Both the position numbers and the translations under genes were made by a program. Shown piece after piece: positions 63,876 to 64,000 of a stretch of DNA of 64,000 nt. The stretch is from Roseomonas gilardii subsp. gilardii. GTDB lineage: Bacteria > Pseudomonadota > Alphaproteobacteria > Acetobacterales > Acetobacteraceae. The first letter of the stretch is position 1. Each line of letters begins with the position of its first letter. The notes below the pieces were generated by a model. That model searched no databases and was not told the origin of the DNA. It saw only the letters and a list, made by a program, of their open reading frames with translations. The DNA lies in assembly GCF_023078375.1 (NCBI RefSeq), contig NZ_CP095554.1, positions 2,530,501-2,594,500 of the forward strand. Direction: 5' to 3'.

Positions 63876-64000
63876 TCAATGCGCGAAGATATCGGGCTCC
63901 GCATAGCCCATGAGGTCCAGCCGCCCACGGGTGGGCAGGAAGCGGAAACAGGCCTCGGCGAGGTCCAGGCGCCCCTCGCGGATCAGCAGGGCCTCCAGCC
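63876..64000 (-). CDS. rnd: Ribonuclease D, C-terminal end (partial)
   Basis: The last 41 codons are visible, reading LEALLIREGRLDLAEACFRF and LPTRGRLDLMGYAEPDIFAH before the TGA. This matches the C-terminus of short alphaproteobacterial ribonuclease D proteins. The catalytic DEDD part lies beyond the window. About 100 bases upstream of kdsD. Confidence 0.72.
   Translation of the reverse strand, partial: LEALLIREGRLDLAEACFRFLPTRGRLDLMGYAEPDIFAH

Noticed and set aside
1-64000. CRISPR arrays, tRNA/rRNA genes, transposases, integrases or phage genes
   Set aside because: No regularly spaced repeats, no tRNA T-loop signatures and no recognisable mobile-element proteins were found on reading both strands.

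Overview
The window is 64 kb of very GC-rich (about 70%), densely packed chromosomal DNA. Gene content suggests an aerobic alphaproteobacterium of the Acetobacteraceae, most like Roseomonas. The grounds are the oxygen-dependent cob pathway (CobG, CobN, CobW), a class I PHA synthase, RpoN next to a short HPF, an Hsp20-DUF1150 pair, the aminotransferase-hom-glpX-recJ block, and very frequent ATGA/GTGA stop-start overlaps. This assignment is inference from content. There are no rRNA or tRNA genes, CRISPR arrays, insertion sequences or prophage genes that I can see.

Layout. 1-12 kb is a cobalamin locus. A minus-strand operon (DUF1636, cobW, cobN, cobG) sits behind a clear cobalamin riboswitch and diverges from cobU-cobO-cobQ. 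A Tat-exported transglutaminase-like protein and the divergent cobD/cobC pair follow. 12-15 kb holds small envelope and metabolic genes, including an M20 amidohydrolase broken by one amber codon. 15.4-19.3 kb is rplM-rpsI, argC, a gamma carbonic anhydrase and two tandem paralogous lipoproteins. 19.4-22 kb is phaC and a proline-rich lipoprotein. 22-27.5 kb is the aminotransferase-hom-glpX-recJ block. 27.6-35.7 kb has oxidoreductases and tkt-gap-pgk, with a broken AbrB-type gene between gap and pgk. 35.9-44.2 kb mixes a VIT1-like transporter, a class II aldolase, MgtC, RlmI, and a bdhA-patatin-GNAT operon. 44.3-49.3 kb is rpmH-rnpA-yidD-yidC-engB followed by argB. 49.3-54.8 kb is dapD-dapE and a large glycosyltransferase-like/TPR gene. 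54.9-57.1 kb is truA-fmt-def. 57.3-58.1 kb is hsp20-DUF1150. 58.4-64 kb is a minus-strand envelope/regulation operon: rnd (partial), kdsD, lptC, lptA, lptB, rpoN, hpf.

The most striking pattern is not a new system. It is seven separate genes (aminotransferase, recJ, AbrB, yidD, GT/TPR, fmt, lptC), each broken by the apparent loss of one G or C while both halves remain well conserved, plus one gene with an in-frame amber codon. Because fmt and lptC are normally indispensable or nearly so, uncorrected single-base deletions in the consensus are the likeliest cause. The affected genes are reported as broken as written, with the probable intact product described.

Biological points worth a look are an FAD disulfide-reductase homologue lacking both redox cysteines and the C-terminal catalytic pair, the tandem lipoprotein paralogues of unknown function, a repeat/palindrome array upstream of rplM-rpsI, a hairpin that could mask the hpf ribosome binding site, and the DUF1636 gene leading a riboswitch-controlled cobaltochelatase operon.
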